From positions 823,286 through 887,285 of the forward strand of contig JAFXKZ010000002.1 of NCBI GenBank assembly GCA_017531445.1: 64,000 bases of DNA. Direction: 5' to 3'. Positions 27,718 to 36,791 of the stretch are shown here, piece after piece (within the stretch, counting starts at the first letter, position 1; each line of letters opens with the position of its first letter). The position numbers were made by a program, and so were the translations under genes. The notes under the pieces are model-generated. The model did no database searches. It was not told the DNA's origin and worked only from the letters and a program-made list of their open reading frames with translations. Origin of the DNA: Kiritimatiellia bacterium (GTDB taxonomy: Bacteria > Verrucomicrobiota > Kiritimatiellia > RFP12 > DVOR01).

Positions 27718-28296
27718 TCAAAAAATACCGCGATCTGTGAGTTTTACATCACCCATCCGTTTTGTTTCAATGCAGGCCTGTTTGATAAGTCTCAAATACT
27801 TGATGTTCATATCAATCAAAGCCCCCGCACCTGTCAGGACATCCCCTTCCATTACGCCGCGCACTTTCCCTTTGGCGACTGCGAGCATTTCCGTGCGATT
27901 GACCAAAATCTCATCGGCATCCAACACGGCCTCCAGAGATCCGTCTTCTTTGAATTGCTCCACATGGACGCCACGACCGCGCAACACACTCGTATCCAAC
28001 GTCATCCATGCTTCTCTTGCCTGAACGATCGTCTGCGGACGACCATCCGGCCAACTCCGTACCGTCAAGCGCAACCCTTTTGAAGGTTCGCCCAACGTCT
28101 CCGGCGGTTCGCTCATCGCTTCAAGCAACGCTTTGTAGCGGATAGGTTGACCGGGCTCCGAATAACGCGCCAAGGCGTCTGCGCTCAACATTTCATCCGT
28201 TTGCGGCGTAAGCTCTGCCGCAACCTCTTCCGGTGCCGGACGCGCCATCTGGTGGAACGCCAACAGAGCCAAGCCGATTGTCAAATAGATACGCAT
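27718..28296 (-). CDS. LptC/OstA-like LPS export protein
   Basis: A 192-residue protein with an N-terminal hydrophobic segment ([18 protein letters not shown]) and a region resembling LptC/LptA jelly-roll strands (RGVHVEQFKEDGSLEAVLDADEILVNRTEMLAVAKGKVRGVMEGD). Position directly upstream of lptA and lptB supports an LptC role, although primary sequence similarity is weak by eye. The ATG shares a base with the kdsA stop (TGATG). Confidence 0.75.
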   Translation of the reverse strand: MRIYLTIGLALLAFHQMARPAPEEVAAELTPQTDEMLSADALARYSEPGQPIRYKALLEAMSEPPETLGEPSKGLRLTVRSWPDGRPQTIVQAREAWMTLDTSVLRGRGVHVEQFKEDGSLEAVLDADEILVNRTEMLAVAKGKVRGVMEGDVLTGAGALIDMNIKYLRLIKQACIETKRMGDVKLTDRGIF

Positions 28297-29123
28297 CAGT
28301 TCTTAATAATCGAATTGATCTTTTGCAACTTCGTCAGCAGCTCTTCCAGCGCGCTGAACGCGATTGCGTTGGCAGCATCGGAAAGTGCCTCGGGCGGATT
28401 GAAATGGGTCTCCATAAAGAGTCCGTCCACACCGGTTGCCACCGCAGCACGCGCCAAAGCCGGAGCCCAGCGGCCATCACCGCCCGATCCGCTCCCCAAA
28501 CCGCCGGGACGCTGCACGCTGTGCGTCGCATCAAACACCACCGGATACCCCAATTCACGCATCACCAGCAGCGAACGCATATCTGCCACCAGATTGTGAT
28601 AGCCGAAACTCGCACCGCGTTCAATCAACACAATCCGGTTGTTGCCTTCACTCTCAATTTTGCGCACTACATTGACCATGTCTTCCGGAGCCATGAATTG
28701 CCCCTTCTTTACGTTGATCACACGCCCGGTCTTTGCCGCTGCCACAACCAAATCGGTCTGGCGGCAGAGAAATGCCGGAATCTGCAATACATCGCAGACT
28801 TCTGCCACGGGAGCACATTGCCACGGTTCATGAATATCTGTCACAACAGGCACATTAAAACGCGCCTTCACCTCGGCAAGCGTCTCCAATCCCTTTTCCA
28901 ACCCCGGCCCCCGATAGGCCGAAAGGCTCGTGCGGTTGGCTTTGTCAAACGACGCTTTGAAGATATAAGGGATGCCGAGCTTTTGCGTCAGCCCTACCAG
29001 AGCCTCTGCCAATTCCAAGCACGCATCATGACTCTCAATGACGCAAGGTCCGGCCATCAAGGTCAGGGCTTCCGTCCCAAACGAAACCGTATCCGTCACT
29101 TGAACAATCTTACAATCTGCCAT
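28296..29123 (-). CDS. kdsA: 3-deoxy-8-phosphooctulonate synthase (KDO-8-P synthase)
   Basis: Condenses arabinose 5-phosphate and PEP to KDO-8-phosphate for LPS inner core. Stretches: [88 protein letters not shown], and a C-terminal [20 protein letters not shown]. The ATG at 29123 has AAGGA about ten bases upstream. First gene of the kdsA-lptC-lptA-lptB-hpf-hprK-ptsH run. Confidence 0.95.
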   Translation of the reverse strand: MADCKIVQVTDTVSFGTEALTLMAGPCVIESHDACLELAEALVGLTQKLGIPYIFKASFDKANRTSLSAYRGPGLEKGLETLAEVKARFNVPVVTDIHEPWQCAPVAEVCDVLQIPAFLCRQTDLVVAAAKTGRVINVKKGQFMAPEDMVNVVRKIESEGNNRIVLIERGASFGYHNLVADMRSLLVMRELGYPVVFDATHSVQRPGGLGSGSGGDGRWAPALARAAVATGVDGLFMETHFNPPEALSDAANAIAFSALEELLTKLQKINSIIKN

Positions 29124-29463
29124 AACTGTGATATCCTTCCACTTCGGAAATAATTTACCAAAAATCCATCTTCTTTTCCAGTGCAGAATGAAGGAAAACT
29201 GCCAAAAAGATTTCATTTCTTCATTATTTTTTTAGACTTAAAAGTGCCCCCTTCCCGCACCGCTCCGGCCCTCTACGCGCTTCAAACGTCCTTTCTTCTC
29301 TCTAACCTGTTGCCATCTAAACGGTTATTCAAACCCCTCGCGCACAAAAACCGCAAAAGCATTGAGCGCAATTCCCCTCGCGCAACACCGAAATGCACCA
29401 CAAACAAGAACCGGAACACTCAAACGAATGTCCCGGTTCGCCAAGCAGATTGCAGAAGAATGC
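29124..29463. other. 340-bp intergenic region
   Basis: Between kdsA and the GH109-like gene, both on the minus strand. It holds the probable terminator of the GH109-like gene and, near kdsA, AT-rich DNA likely to contain a promoter, though no consensus pair stands out. Confidence 0.4.
29408..29439 (-). terminator. putative terminator of the GH109-like gene
   Basis: GAACCGG-A-ACA and TGT-C-CCGGTTC form a stem; on the minus strand it is followed by TTGTTTGTG. It starts about 24 bases after the stop. Confidence 0.6.
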
Positions 29464-31104
29464 TTACTTCTTCGCAGCTTCAATTGCTGCGATTTCCGCA
29501 TCCAACTTGCCGGCGGCCTCTGCATAAGCCTTCACAGCAGCTGCATCGCCCGTCTTGGAAGCATCATAGAGAGCCCAGAGGTTGAGCTTGGCCACGGCTT
29601 CTTTCTGTGCGGCAGTATAGGCATCCGCAGCGGCAGCGGCGGCAGCTTCTGCTTCAGGAGCGGCCCAAGCATGCTGATAACCCTTCACGTCATTCCAGTG
29701 ACCGCGCGTGAAGTCAGGGAACGTCACCGAGCAGTTGTTGTTGTCCATCGAGATTGCACCGAGCTCAGCAAGGCTGCACCATTCGGCCAAGTCGTAGACG
29801 TCCATATCCAAAGGCAGACCGTTCTGCAAGCAGTAGACCATGCGCACATCCATGAAGAAGTCCATGCCGCCGTGACCACCCACCTTGGCAGCCATTGCGC
29901 CATACTTCTTGATGATGGGATGACGATAGGTTTCGCGGAGCTTCTGCATATTTTCAGCACTCATGAAAGCGTGCGAATCGAGGTTTTCAAGATTGGGAGC
30001 CCCTTCGGCAGTAGCCATGTGGCTGCTTTCCAAAACAAAGCCCTGAATCGGATACTTGTTAGCAAAACCGCGCGTACCGTTCAACTGGAACAAACGGTTG
30101 TAGGGCTGAGGATTCATCACATTGTGCTGAATCTCAACAACCTTACCATTGGCCGTACGCATCAATGTGGTCGTGTGGTCGCCATTGCGGAATTCTTCGC
30201 AAGGCTTGCCGGTCTTCTTTTCCACCAGCTCCTTACCATGTACCGACTTCGTGTCCATTGCCACCAAGGTGGTGAAACGGTCGCCACGGTGAATATTCAT
30301 CACCTGCGCCACAGGACCGAGACCGTGCGTAGCATACACATCGCCACGGTTTTCCTTGTTATACTTCAAACGCCAGCCGAGCTTTTCGGGATCGTCAGCC
30401 GGGTTGCTCCAATAGGCATCCCAGAAAGGATCAAGGTTGTGGATGTAAGCACCCTTGGCATACAGCACCTCACCGAAGATACCCTTTTGAGCCATGTTCA
30501 GCGAATCCAATTCAAACCAGTCATAGCAGCAGTTCTCAAGAATCATGCAGTGCTTGCGATTCTTTTCGGAAAGGTTGATGAGCGACCAGCACTGTTCCAA
30601 GTTCATCACGCTCGGCACTTCAAGGGCCACGTTCTTACCATTTTCCAGCGCACACTTTGCCACCGGATAGTGATTCATCCAGTCGACCGCGACATACACC
30701 AAGTCAATGTCATCGCGCTTGCAAAGTTCTTTATAGCCATCCGGACCGAAATAGATGTCTGCGGGCGCGAGACCGGCCTTGCGCAGATCCTTCTGACAAC
30801 GCTCTGCACGTTCCTTTTCATAGTCGCACAAAGCCACAATTTCAACACCGGGGATGAAAGTGAAGCGGGCAACCGCACCGGGACCACGCATACCGAGGCC
30901 CACGAATGCCACACGCACGGTCTTCATCTTGGGCACGGTCAAACCGAGCACATGCTGCTGACCTTCCGGACGGGCAGGCGTTTCAACAACAAGCGTTCCC
31001 TTATCCCAATACGTCTTGGTCGACTGGGCTTCCGGCTGCACACAGCCGCTGCTTGCAATGACACAGCCGAGAAGTGCCAAACTTAAAAACTTACTCATTT
31101 TCAT
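29464..31104 (-). CDS. lipoprotein Gfo/Idh/MocA-fold enzyme, GH109-like
   Basis: Likely an NAD+-dependent glycosidase of the GH109 group (alpha-N-acetylgalactosaminidase is the founding activity). A lipoprotein signal ends at SSGC (about residue 20), so it is exported. The Rossmann region VRVAFVGLGMRGPGAVARF...VEIVALCD, then LEVPS, YATHGLGPVAQVMNIHRGDRF and the GGHGGMDF stretch, match GH109 rather than plain sugar dehydrogenases. The last about 70 residues are an Ala-rich helical extension (AAPEAEAAAAAAADAYTAAQKEAVAK). AAAGG lies about 12 bases before the ATG. It could instead be an ordinary oxidoreductase; the substrate is inferred. Confidence 0.82.
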   Translation of the reverse strand: MKMSKFLSLALLGCVIASSGCVQPEAQSTKTYWDKGTLVVETPARPEGQQHVLGLTVPKMKTVRVAFVGLGMRGPGAVARFTFIPGVEIVALCDYEKERAERCQKDLRKAGLAPADIYFGPDGYKELCKRDDIDLVYVAVDWMNHYPVAKCALENGKNVALEVPSVMNLEQCWSLINLSEKNRKHCMILENCCYDWFELDSLNMAQKGIFGEVLYAKGAYIHNLDPFWDAYWSNPADDPEKLGWRLKYNKENRGDVYATHGLGPVAQVMNIHRGDRFTTLVAMDTKSVHGKELVEKKTGKPCEEFRNGDHTTTLMRTANGKVVEIQHNVMNPQPYNRLFQLNGTRGFANKYPIQGFVLESSHMATAEGAPNLENLDSHAFMSAENMQKLRETYRHPIIKKYGAMAAKVGGHGGMDFFMDVRMVYCLQNGLPLDMDVYDLAEWCSLAELGAISMDNNNCSVTFPDFTRGHWNDVKGYQHAWAAPEAEAAAAAAADAYTAAQKEAVAKLNLWALYDASKTGDAAAVKAYAEAAGKLDAEIAAIEAAKK

Positions 31105-31654
31105 ACTTGCTAATGACCTTTCTTATTGACCATAAACTGGCAAAGTAACATCTCCCTTTAATATACCACATCCGCTCACATAAGTCATCTTTCCTCAAAA
31201 CTTTTTCCGCTCTGCCTACTCACAAACACACATACGCGCCTTCCCATTCATGTAAAGCAATCGCCTCCGTTGCTGCCTCTTTTTATTATCGCAGTGCAGT
31301 CCCTCCACCCGCTTCAAACCTTAAAACTGCGCCTCTTCCCGAAGCAACTCCCATCACACACGCGCAGCTTTTATTCCTCGCCTAAAGCCGACTTATTTTA
31401 TTTCCCAACCAGACTGAAAGCCACCGCAAATCACTTCCCGTCTTACATTCGACTTCAAGGAGACCCTATGCCCTATCTTGTCCCCCCCCATCAGCACTGC
31501 ACGTTTCCTGCTCCCGCACCCTCAGGCATCAAGCCGCCCTTTTACAGCTGCCCCTGTTTACAGCCGTGCGCCATTTTCAGCACATCGCGCCAGGCCCTAC
31601 TTAACCTCCTCTCATCGCACGCACACGGCACCTCCCCCACAGGCTTTTGAACTC

Positions 31655-31727
31655 TCGGCGATGTTACGTTTCAATGCCGCCGACTTTGCAAAGCGGTTTC
31701 GGCGATGTTGCGCCTCAATGCCGTGGG
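31655..31727. repeat. 22-bp-step array, copy D
   Basis: TCGGCGA (31655), CCGCCGA (31677), TCGGCGA (31699) and a decayed unit (CCGTGGG, 31721) in exact 22-bp register. The first and third units are alike over the full 22 bases (TCGGCGATGTT then CAATG), giving a 44-bp superperiod. Confidence 0.82.
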
Positions 31728-31790
31728 GATTCAAAACGCCTTTCACCGGGAGAGAATGACCATTCCCCGAAACACTCCCAACGACTGCAC

Positions 31791-31821
31791 AAAAAAAGAG
31801 CCGCAGTTGCGGCTCTTTTTT
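31791..31821 (-). terminator. terminator of the CBM48 fusion gene
   Basis: A near-perfect stem AAAAAGAGCCGCA-GT-TGCGGCTCTTTTT with A and T runs on both sides, so it can act in both directions. It lies 21 bases after the stop. Confidence 0.92.
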
Positions 31822-31842
31822 CAGTTGAATCGGTCAGACGAC

Positions 31843-32310
31843 TCAGTCAACAATCTTGACGCTGTTCATCGAACCCATATCATTCTGCACCCAATCCGGG
31901 CATTCGCAGTCGGCGCACCATACGCCGTCAATAACGAATTTATACTCATACTTGCCTTTGGGAAGATTGAGCACGCAGGTGAATTCACCGGTTCCCTTTT
32001 TATCTTCCATCTGCTTGGCCGTAGGATCCCAGTCGTTGAAGCTGCCGGCGAGGAACACTTTGCTGCCGATTTCAGCGCGCACGGTAAAGGTGACGCGGCT
32101 CTTCTTTTCGGCTTTGGGGGCAGCCTTGGCAGCACACTTCTTCGCAGGCTTTGCTTCGCAAGCGCACTCAAAGAGATCTGCGGTTTCGGGAACTTCAGGC
32201 TTAGCAGCCTTGGCCACCTTGGTGGACTTCGCCGCTGTGGCCTTCTTCGCGGGAGCGGCCTTCGCCGTTGCCTTCGCGGGGGTTGTCTTGGTGGTCTTCT
32301 TCGTAGCCAT
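31843..32310 (-). CDS. histone-H1-like Lys/Ala tail fused to a CBM48/AMPK-type glycogen-binding domain
   Basis: A 155-residue protein in two parts. Residues 1-70 are a Lys/Ala/Thr-rich tail (MATKKTTKTTPAKATAKAAP...) like the C-terminal tails of histone H1 or chlamydial Hc proteins, interrupted by DLFECACEAKPAKKC. Residues 71-155 are an E-set/CBM48-type domain: VFLAGSFNDWDPTAKQM, EFTCVLNLPKGKYEYKFVIDGVW, CPDWVQNDMGSMNSVKIVD. The two parts suggest an unusual DNA/RNA- or polyanion-binding glycan sensor; no function is established. It has a strong promoter (TTGACA-16-TATAAT), a TAAGGAG box and its own terminator, so expression should be high and monocistronic. Confidence 0.85.
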   Translation of the reverse strand: MATKKTTKTTPAKATAKAAPAKKATAAKSTKVAKAAKPEVPETADLFECACEAKPAKKCAAKAAPKAEKKSRVTFTVRAEIGSKVFLAGSFNDWDPTAKQMEDKKGTGEFTCVLNLPKGKYEYKFVIDGVWCADCECPDWVQNDMGSMNSVKIVD

Positions 32311-32363
32311 CTACTTTTACTCCTTAAAACGAATGCTTCCTCATAGAAAGAAAACGCGTTGAT

Positions 32364-32391
32364 ATTATAGTATCTTTTGTTATCATGTCAA
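32364..32391 (-). promoter_or_regulatory. consensus sigma-70 promoter of the CBM48 fusion gene
   Basis: On the minus strand TTGACA (32391-32386), a 16-bp spacer, and TATAAT (32369-32364): both hexamers are perfect. The start codon is 54 bases downstream. Confidence 0.92.
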
Positions 32392-32444
32392 GCCTTTATT
32401 TTGATTTTCCGCCAGAAAAACACAGTTTTCACGCATTTTGCAAA

Positions 32445-33359
32445 TCAATGGAGCAGATAACGCTCGGCTTCCAGCGCGGCCATCGCTCCGGAACCGGCGG
32501 CAATAATGGCTTGTTTGTAGGCAGGATCCTGCGCATCACCGGCGGCAAAAACGCCTTCAGCAGAGGTCTTTACACCATCGGTTTGAATGTAGCCTTGAGC
32601 ATCCAGTGCCAGTGCACCTTGCAAAAAGGCACTGTTGGGCGTATGACCGATAGCGACAAAGAGTGCCGCAACCGTCAGGGTGCGCTCTTCGCCGGTCTTG
32701 GTATCGCGCAGAACGACACCCGATACGCTCCCGTCTTTTTCCAGAATATCCGCCACAGTGCTGTTCCACGCCATTTCGATTTTCGGGGAGGCGAGCACAC
32801 GGTCGGCCATCACTTTACTGGCGCGCAACGCATCACGGCGGTGAATCAAGGTCACCTTTGAGCAGAGCTTTGCGAGGAAGAGAGCATCTTCACAGGCCGT
32901 GTCGCCACCCCCGGCCACGGCGACCTCCTTGTCGCGAAAGAACGCACCATCACACGTGGCACAGCCGGAAACGCCATGCCCCATCAGGCGTTGTTCGCTC
33001 GGCAGACCCAGCCATTTGGCGGAAGCCCCCGTGGCCACAATCACCGCCCGTGCGCGGATTTCGCCATTTACCATTGTTTGAAGCGTTTTGATTTTACCGG
33101 AGAAATCGGCACCCGTACACGCATCCATTTCAAACACCGCGCCAAAACGTTCTGCCTGTGCTTTCATGGTGGCCACCAGTTCAAAACCGTTGATGCCGTT
33201 TTCAAAGCCGGGATAGTTTTCGATGTCGGTTGTCTGAGTCAGTTGTCCACCGGGTTGCATCCCCTCCAGGACAAGAGGCTTGAATCCGGCACGTGCTGTA
33301 TAGAGTGCCGCCGTGCAACCGGCCGGGCCACTGCCTAAAATCACAATATCATGCACCAT
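32445..33359 (-). CDS. trxB: thioredoxin reductase
   Basis: FAD/NADPH flavoprotein that reduces thioredoxin. FAD-binding GSGPAGCTAALYTARAGF, redox centre GCATCDGAFF, NADPH-binding GGGDTACEDALFL and the C-terminal GVFAAGDAQDPAYKQAIIAAGSGAMAALEAERYL are all present. Length (304) is normal. AAAGGAG precedes the ATG. It lies downstream of ileS with a 180-bp gap. Confidence 0.96.
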   Translation of the reverse strand: MVHDIVILGSGPAGCTAALYTARAGFKPLVLEGMQPGGQLTQTTDIENYPGFENGINGFELVATMKAQAERFGAVFEMDACTGADFSGKIKTLQTMVNGEIRARAVIVATGASAKWLGLPSEQRLMGHGVSGCATCDGAFFRDKEVAVAGGGDTACEDALFLAKLCSKVTLIHRRDALRASKVMADRVLASPKIEMAWNSTVADILEKDGSVSGVVLRDTKTGEERTLTVAALFVAIGHTPNSAFLQGALALDAQGYIQTDGVKTSAEGVFAAGDAQDPAYKQAIIAAGSGAMAALEAERYLLH

Positions 33360-33540
33360 TTTTCTGCTCCTTTATTGCCGCTTGTGCGCTGTTGTCTTTG
33401 CTGAAACAGGCGTATCGCCTCCGCGAAAAAGAAAATACTCCGTCACGTCTGCGAAGAGAGCTCCATTGATGAACACAGAGCAGGCTTCTTTCCGTAACGG
33501 AGTGTCACCGGATTCTTTAGGGATGAATCCTCCGGGCACT

Positions 33541-36500
33541 TTACCGCGCGTCAATGCTGATCCGCACTTCGTGTCCGTTCAAGTCGCAAGGGTCGCTCGT
33601 ACACTCGCCGAAGAGCAGTGCATCGCCTTGGACTTCTTCAAGAATGGTATCTTGCCAGGCTTCCAACGCAGACAGCACCTCTTCATCGGCTGAAACGCAC
33701 ACTTCAATGCGTTGGGTAATCTCCAAATCGGCTTCTTTACGCAACGCCTGAACACGCGAAACGAACTCACGCATCAAGCCCTCCGCCACCAAAGCCGGAG
33801 TAAGTGCCGTCTCAAGGGCCACCACAATGTTGCCTTCTGCAGCCACCACCACACCCTCGCGCGGGTCGCGGCGGATGACCACCTCTTCCGGAGCAATCGC
33901 CACCGTCTCGCCTTGAATCGAGACGTTTACCGATTCGCCCCGGGCAAGTGCGCCGGCTTCCGCCCCGGAAAGCGCGGCAATCGCCGCGGCGGCGGCCTTC
34001 ATCTTTGCGCCGAAACGCGGTCCGAGTTTCTTGAAGTCTGCCTTCAGGGTAAGATGAGCCAACTGCGTTTCATCATCGCCGAAGGAAACGTCTTTTACAT
34101 TCAATTCCTCGCGCACAATCTCGGCATAGCCTGCCAGAGCCGTACGCAACGCCGGATCCACACTTGCCACGTGCAGGCGCGCCAAAGGTTGACGCACCTT
34201 CAAATCCTTGTCGGTACGCAGCTGACGCCCCAGGCGCACCATCCGCTGCACTTGCGCCATATCGGCTTCCAATGCCTCATCCCGTGCGGCGGCATCCGCC
34301 GAGGGGAAATCGCACAAATGCACACTGGCCGGATCGGAGGCACCCTTGAGATTGCAATAAATCTGCTCCGAAATAAATGGGCAGAAAGGCGCGGCCACTT
34401 TGGAAAGTTGCACCAGCACATAACGCAACGTGCGGTAGGCACTGCGTTTATCAGCATCGTCCTCACTCTTCCAGAAGCGGCGACGCGAGCGGCGGATATA
34501 CCAATTAGTCAAATCATCAACGAAGGCTACGAACGGACGCACCGCCTTTTGCAAATCGTAGGCATCCATCGCAGCGGTCACATCATGAATCAAGGTTTCC
34601 ATGGAAGAAACAATCCAACGATCCAACACATTGGTTGAATCCGGCTTGGCCACCTCTGCTTCTTCAAAATGATCGGCATTGGCATAGGTCACAAAGAAGC
34701 TGTAGGCATTCCACCACGGAATCAGCAGATCGCGCAGCAATTGCCGCACACCCGTCTCCGAAAAACGCAGGTTTTCGGCCCGCACCACAGGCGAATTGAT
34801 CATGTACAGGCGCAAAGCATCCGCTCCGTAACGATTGATTACGTCATCCGGAGCTGGATAGTTCTTCAGGCGTTTGGACATCTTTTTGCCATCTTCTGCC
34901 AGCACCAGCCCATTCACTACCACATTCTTATAGGGAGCCTTATCAAAGAGCAACGTCCCCAGCACCAGGAGCGTGTAGAACCAACCGCGCGTCTGATCCA
35001 AACCTTCTGCAATGAAGTCTGCCGGGAAGAAGCTTTCAAGTTCTTTTCCGGAGAAGGGGTAATGTTGCTGGGCATACGGCATGGAACCGGATTCAAACCA
35101 GCAGTCCAGCACTTCCGGCGTACGATGGTAGGTGCGCCCGTTCTTGCGGATCACAATCTGATCAATGAAGTGTTTGTGCAGGTCGGTCACCTTCTCCCCG
35201 GAAAGGGCTTCCAGCTCTGCCACCGAGCCAACGCACAGCATATCCGACGGATCTTCGTCGCAAATCCAAACCGGAAGGCACGAGCCCCAGAAACGATTGC
35301 GCGAGATATTCCAATCCTTTGCATCGCGCAGCCAATTCCCGAAACGGTTGGAACCCACCGCCTCCGGCTGCCAGTGAACCCCTGCATTATTCGCGGTAAG
35401 ACGGTCGTGCAGGTCCTCGACGCGCACATACCACGCATCGATCGCACGGTAGATCAGCGGCGTATCGGTGCGGTCACAGAAAGGATATGAGTGGACAATC
35501 GTCGCCTGATGCACCAGTTTCCCCTGGGCTTTCAATTCGCGGATGATATCCTTATCGCAATCTTTACAGAAGCGTCCGCGCCATGCTTCCGGCGCAGGTG
35601 CAGTGAAAGAGCAGTTCTCATCCATCGGGTCTTCAAGCGTAATCCCGGCGGCAGAACAAACGCGGAAGTCATCTTCACCATACGCAGGTGCATTATGAAC
35701 CAGCCCGGTACCATCGGTCGTTGTGACGTAATCATCGGTCAGCACTACGAACGCATTGGGCTTCTCTTTGTAGTAAGGGAAGATCGGTTCATAGCGGATG
35801 CCGCGAAGAGCCTCGCCCTTGAATGTCTCCAAGCGTTCATAGCTCTCTGCATCCTTGAAGACCGCACCCAAGCGCGCTTCTGCCAAAATATACACCGCAC
35901 CATCGGCCTTGTCACGCACCGCAACATAGTCAATCGAAGGTCCGGCACAGATGGCAAAGTTGGTGAGCAACGTCCAAGGTGTGGTCGTCCACACCAAGAG
36001 ATAGGCTTCACTTCCCCACGTCTCCCGAGCACCGGAGACGACGCGACAACGCACGGTTACTGCGGGGTCTTGCACATCTTTATAGTTGTTTCCGGCTTCA
36101 AAGTTGGAAAGCGGTGTCGACAGCTTCCATGAATACGGCATAATTCTGTGGCTGCGATAAATACGGCCCTGATCCCACAATTGCTTGAAGACCCACCAGA
36201 CACTCTCCATGAATGAGGGCTGCATCGTCTTATAGTCATTGTCGAAATCGACCCAACGCCCCATACGTGTGACGGTATCGCGCCACTGATCCACATAACG
36301 CAACACCATGGAGCGGCACTGCTCATTAAACGAATGAATGCCGTGCTGCCGGATTTCATACGCGCCATTTACACCCAGAGCGTCCTGCGCCAATGCTTCA
36401 ATCGGTAATCCGTGACAATCCCACCCGAAGCGACGTTCCACATTGTAACCACGCATTGCCTGATAACGCGGCACCACATCTTTGATTGTCCCGGCCAAAA

Positions 36501-36675
36501 GATGTCCGTAGTGCGGCAACCCGGTAGCAAAGGGAGGCCCATCGTAGAAGCGGAACACCGGTGCATCGGCACGCTGTTTCAAACTTTCCTTAAACGTCTC
36601 TTCGCGCGCCCATTTCTCCAATACGGCTTCTTCATTCTTTGCAAAGTCGGGGCGATTTGAAACTGGCTTAAACAT
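33541..36675 (-). CDS. ileS: isoleucyl-tRNA synthetase, long (eukaryote-like) type
   Basis: Charges tRNA-Ile. Class I signatures: PPFATGLPHYGHLLAG (HxGH) near residue 47 and GKKMSKRLKNYP (KMSKS). The editing domain (TPWTLLTNFAICAG) is present. At 1044 residues it is longer than typical bacterial forms, and the C terminus lacks the zinc-binding cysteines of that type. It resembles the 'type 2' IleRS, found in eukaryotes and scattered bacteria and often insensitive to mupirocin (family knowledge; resistance here untested). AAGGA precedes the ATG. Confidence 0.96.
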   Translation of the reverse strand: MFKPVSNRPDFAKNEEAVLEKWAREETFKESLKQRADAPVFRFYDGPPFATGLPHYGHLLAGTIKDVVPRYQAMRGYNVERRFGWDCHGLPIEALAQDALGVNGAYEIRQHGIHSFNEQCRSMVLRYVDQWRDTVTRMGRWVDFDNDYKTMQPSFMESVWWVFKQLWDQGRIYRSHRIMPYSWKLSTPLSNFEAGNNYKDVQDPAVTVRCRVVSGARETWGSEAYLLVWTTTPWTLLTNFAICAGPSIDYVAVRDKADGAVYILAEARLGAVFKDAESYERLETFKGEALRGIRYEPIFPYYKEKPNAFVVLTDDYVTTTDGTGLVHNAPAYGEDDFRVCSAAGITLEDPMDENCSFTAPAPEAWRGRFCKDCDKDIIRELKAQGKLVHQATIVHSYPFCDRTDTPLIYRAIDAWYVRVEDLHDRLTANNAGVHWQPEAVGSNRFGNWLRDAKDWNISRNRFWGSCLPVWICDEDPSDMLCVGSVAELEALSGEKVTDLHKHFIDQIVIRKNGRTYHRTPEVLDCWFESGSMPYAQQHYPFSGKELESFFPADFIAEGLDQTRGWFYTLLVLGTLLFDKAPYKNVVVNGLVLAEDGKKMSKRLKNYPAPDDVINRYGADALRLYMINSPVVRAENLRFSETGVRQLLRDLLIPWWNAYSFFVTYANADHFEEAEVAKPDSTNVLDRWIVSSMETLIHDVTAAMDAYDLQKAVRPFVAFVDDLTNWYIRRSRRRFWKSEDDADKRSAYRTLRYVLVQLSKVAAPFCPFISEQIYCNLKGASDPASVHLCDFPSADAAARDEALEADMAQVQRMVRLGRQLRTDKDLKVRQPLARLHVASVDPALRTALAGYAEIVREELNVKDVSFGDDETQLAHLTLKADFKKLGPRFGAKMKAAAAAIAALSGAEAGALARGESVNVSIQGETVAIAPEEVVIRRDPREGVVVAAEGNIVVALETALTPALVAEGLMREFVSRVQALRKEADLEITQRIEVCVSADEEVLSALEAWQDTILEEVQGDALLFGECTSDPCDLNGHEVRISIDAR

Positions 36676-36791
36676 AGAAATCCTTGTTCTTTCTCTTCAA
36701 CGCTTGCGATTCTTCCTGCCGCCCATTCCTTTCCGGACCACGCCCGGCGACCATTGCCGGTGGCAAAAAGAATGCACCTGCACGCGCTTTC

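Larger units (their letters stand above)
31105..31842. other. 738-bp intergenic region
   Basis: Contains the 22-bp array D (31655-31727), a terminator (31791-31821) and an AT-rich part just upstream of the GH109-like start (TATATT on the minus strand near 31160). Nothing in the middle reads as a gene. Confidence 0.5.

Noticed and set aside
29362-31086. 574-residue plus-strand frame antisense to the GH109-like gene
   Set aside because: His/Thr-rich shadow frame of the clear Rossmann protein on the other strand.
33372-33554. 60-residue minus-strand frame between trxB and ileS
   Set aside because: Starts only with TTG, overlaps the end of ileS, has no clear RBS and no recognisable domain.
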